From: a candidate division KSB3 bacterium
GTDB taxonomy: Bacteria; Moduliflexota; Moduliflexia; Moduliflexales; Moduliflexaceae
NCBI GenBank assembly: GCA_002748425.1
Contig: PDSJ01000024.1
Coordinates: 1-64,000 of the forward strand
DNA: 64,000 nt
Direction: 5' to 3'
Part shown: positions 63,178 to 64,000 of the stretch, piece after piece
Layout: every line of letters begins with the position of its first letter
Numbering within the stretch: position 1 is the first letter of the stretch
Position numbers and translations under genes: made by a program
The notes under the pieces: generated by a model
What the model was told of the DNA's origin: nothing
What the model saw: the letters and a program-made list of their open reading frames with translations, nothing else
The model's database searches: none

Positions 63178-63813
63178 ATGGCTCAACGCTATCCAATACC
63201 GGCCCAGACGACTCGAACGGAATTGATCGTGAAGCGCTCGCGCTTTATCGCGACTGTGGCGGCTGCCGAAACCGTAGAGGCTGCTCGTGCCTTTATCCGG
63301 AAGATCCGAGATGAAATGCCGGATGCCACCCATCATGTCTATGCCTTCAGAATCGGTTACGGCAGCAGCATCAATGAGGGCCTTTCGGATGATGGGGAAC
63401 CGTCCGGCACTTCAGGTAAGCCGACCATGGCTGTCTTGCGGGGAGCAGATCTGGGAGACGTTGTTCTCGTGATTACGCGCTATTTCGGCGGCACGAAACT
63501 CGGAACCGGCGGTTTGGTGAGGGCCTACAGCGACTCTGCGAAAGCGGTGTTAGAGCAGTTGCCGCTGCGGGAAAAACTTTCGGTCTCAACCATCGTGTTT
63601 GCTCTTCCCTACAGTAATTACGAGCAGGTCAAACGCATGCTGCCAGCTTATCAGGCCCGCATTCTTCAGGAAAATTTTTCCGATCGTATCACTCTGACTC
63701 TCAGTATTCCTGACGATCTTCTGCAAAGCTTTTCAGGGATGATCTCCGACTTTACCGTCGGTAATGCTTCCCCTGACTTTGCAGACCTGGAAAGTCAGGC
63801 CGGGTCAAATTAA
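63178..63813 (+). CDS. YigZ/IMPACT-family protein
   Basis: A 211-residue protein with the family motifs KRSRFIA, DATHHVYAFRIG, SDDGEPSGTSGKP, and ITRYFGGTKLGTGGLVRAY. The N-terminal domain resembles a ribosomal S5-like fold and the C-terminal DUF1949 ACT-like. Bacterial members are poorly understood; the eukaryotic IMPACT protein regulates translation. It begins just past the tRNA terminator. Confidence 0.92.
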   Translation: MAQRYPIPAQTTRTELIVKRSRFIATVAAAETVEAARAFIRKIRDEMPDATHHVYAFRIGYGSSINEGLSDDGEPSGTSGKPTMAVLRGADLGDVVLVITRYFGGTKLGTGGLVRAYSDSAKAVLEQLPLREKLSVSTIVFALPYSNYEQVKRMLPAYQARILQENFSDRITLTLSIPDDLLQSFSGMISDFTVGNASPDFADLESQAGSN

Positions 63814-63816
63814 TGC

Positions 63817-63844
63817 TTGACTCAACTCCTGAGAGTATTACTAT
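63817..63844 (+). promoter_or_regulatory. Candidate promoter near the right end
   Basis: TTGACT (63817-63822), 16-base spacer, TACTAT (63839-63844). A hairpin CATCTGCTG/CAGCAGATG (63894-63921) lies downstream in the expected leader. Confidence 0.35.
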
Positions 63845-63955
63845 TGTTCTGAACTGTTTTTACCGTCCTTAATGCCGTCAAAAGCAGGGGAAGCATCTGC
63901 TGTGTCAGTGTGCAGCAGATGACAACGACAGGAAGAAAGAATACAGTCATACCTC

Positions 63956-64000
63956 ATGGAAAAGACACAAGACGCATATCATTTACAGCCCCAGGAACAT
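63956..64000 (+). CDS. Start of an unidentified gene (truncated by the window)
   Basis: ATG at 63956 opens a frame (MEKTQDAYHLQPQEH) that runs off the window. Too short to identify, and the ribosome site is weak. Confidence 0.3.
   Translation, partial: MEKTQDAYHLQPQEH

Overview
The window is bacterial chromosome, probably from a Gram-negative anaerobe or facultative anaerobe. Supporting signs are a pyrophosphate-type phosphofructokinase, tryptophanase, a bacterial microcompartment, an oxaloacetate/pyruvate carboxyltransferase subunit and a large surface-glycan cluster. No rRNA or taxonomic marker is present. The mix (CHAT/STAND/TPR protein, sugar-phosphate microcompartment, DUF3798-type ABC system) would suit a candidate-phylum filament such as KSB3/Moduliflexota, but that is only a guess.

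Left end (1-4.1 kb): a minus-strand pair made of a small protein and a large CHAT protease-STAND NTPase-TPR protein. The TPRs are encoded by almost identical 120-bp DNA repeats that run off the window. Next is a branched-chain amino acid block (4.2-20.7 kb): ilvE, a DUF2249-carboxymuconolactone-decarboxylase-like fusion, ilvD, then (after the microcompartment operon) two ilvB, two ilvN and ilvC in a row. Between ilvD and ilvB sits a compact bacterial microcompartment operon (8.5-14.1 kb) with one BMC-H, one BMC-T, four BMC-P, a CoA-acylating aldehyde dehydrogenase, an RpiB-like isomerase and DeoC. All three enzymes have N-terminal amphipathic helices like encapsulation peptides. This matches the sugar-phosphate-utilising (SPU) class: DeoC would release acetaldehyde from deoxyribose 5-phosphate inside the shell and the dehydrogenase would turn it into acetyl-CoA.

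Middle (20.8-34.9 kb): a DtxR/MntR-type regulator, a lone ECF-type ATPase, a carboxyltransferase lacking its biotin domain, radA, a soluble hybrid histidine kinase, a CpsB-like PHP phosphatase, an AMMECR1 protein, two convergent phosphofructokinases (PPi-type and ATP-type), adenylate kinase and a histidine phosphatase. From 34.9 to 39.4 kb lies a tryptophan catabolic unit (NSS transporter, tryptophanase, RidA) with a divergent LysR gene. From 39.6 to 45.3 kb is a sugar-type ABC importer (binding protein, double ATPase, two permeases, membrane-anchored small protein). gpmI and an RmlD-like reductase follow; a structured, double-terminator RNA leader precedes the reductase.

Right end (48.2-64 kb): a membrane rhodanese, a secreted beta/gamma-crystallin protein, and an eight-gene glycan cluster with overlapping or tight junctions (two GT4, GT2, two methyltransferases, a flippase-like membrane protein, a SPASM radical SAM protein, a YfhO-like giant membrane protein). 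Then come malQ, a zinc-ribbon protein, three tRNAs (Gly-GCC, Cys-GCA, Leu-UAA) with a strong terminator, a YigZ/IMPACT protein and the start of one more gene.

All family calls come from motif recognition; no searches were run.
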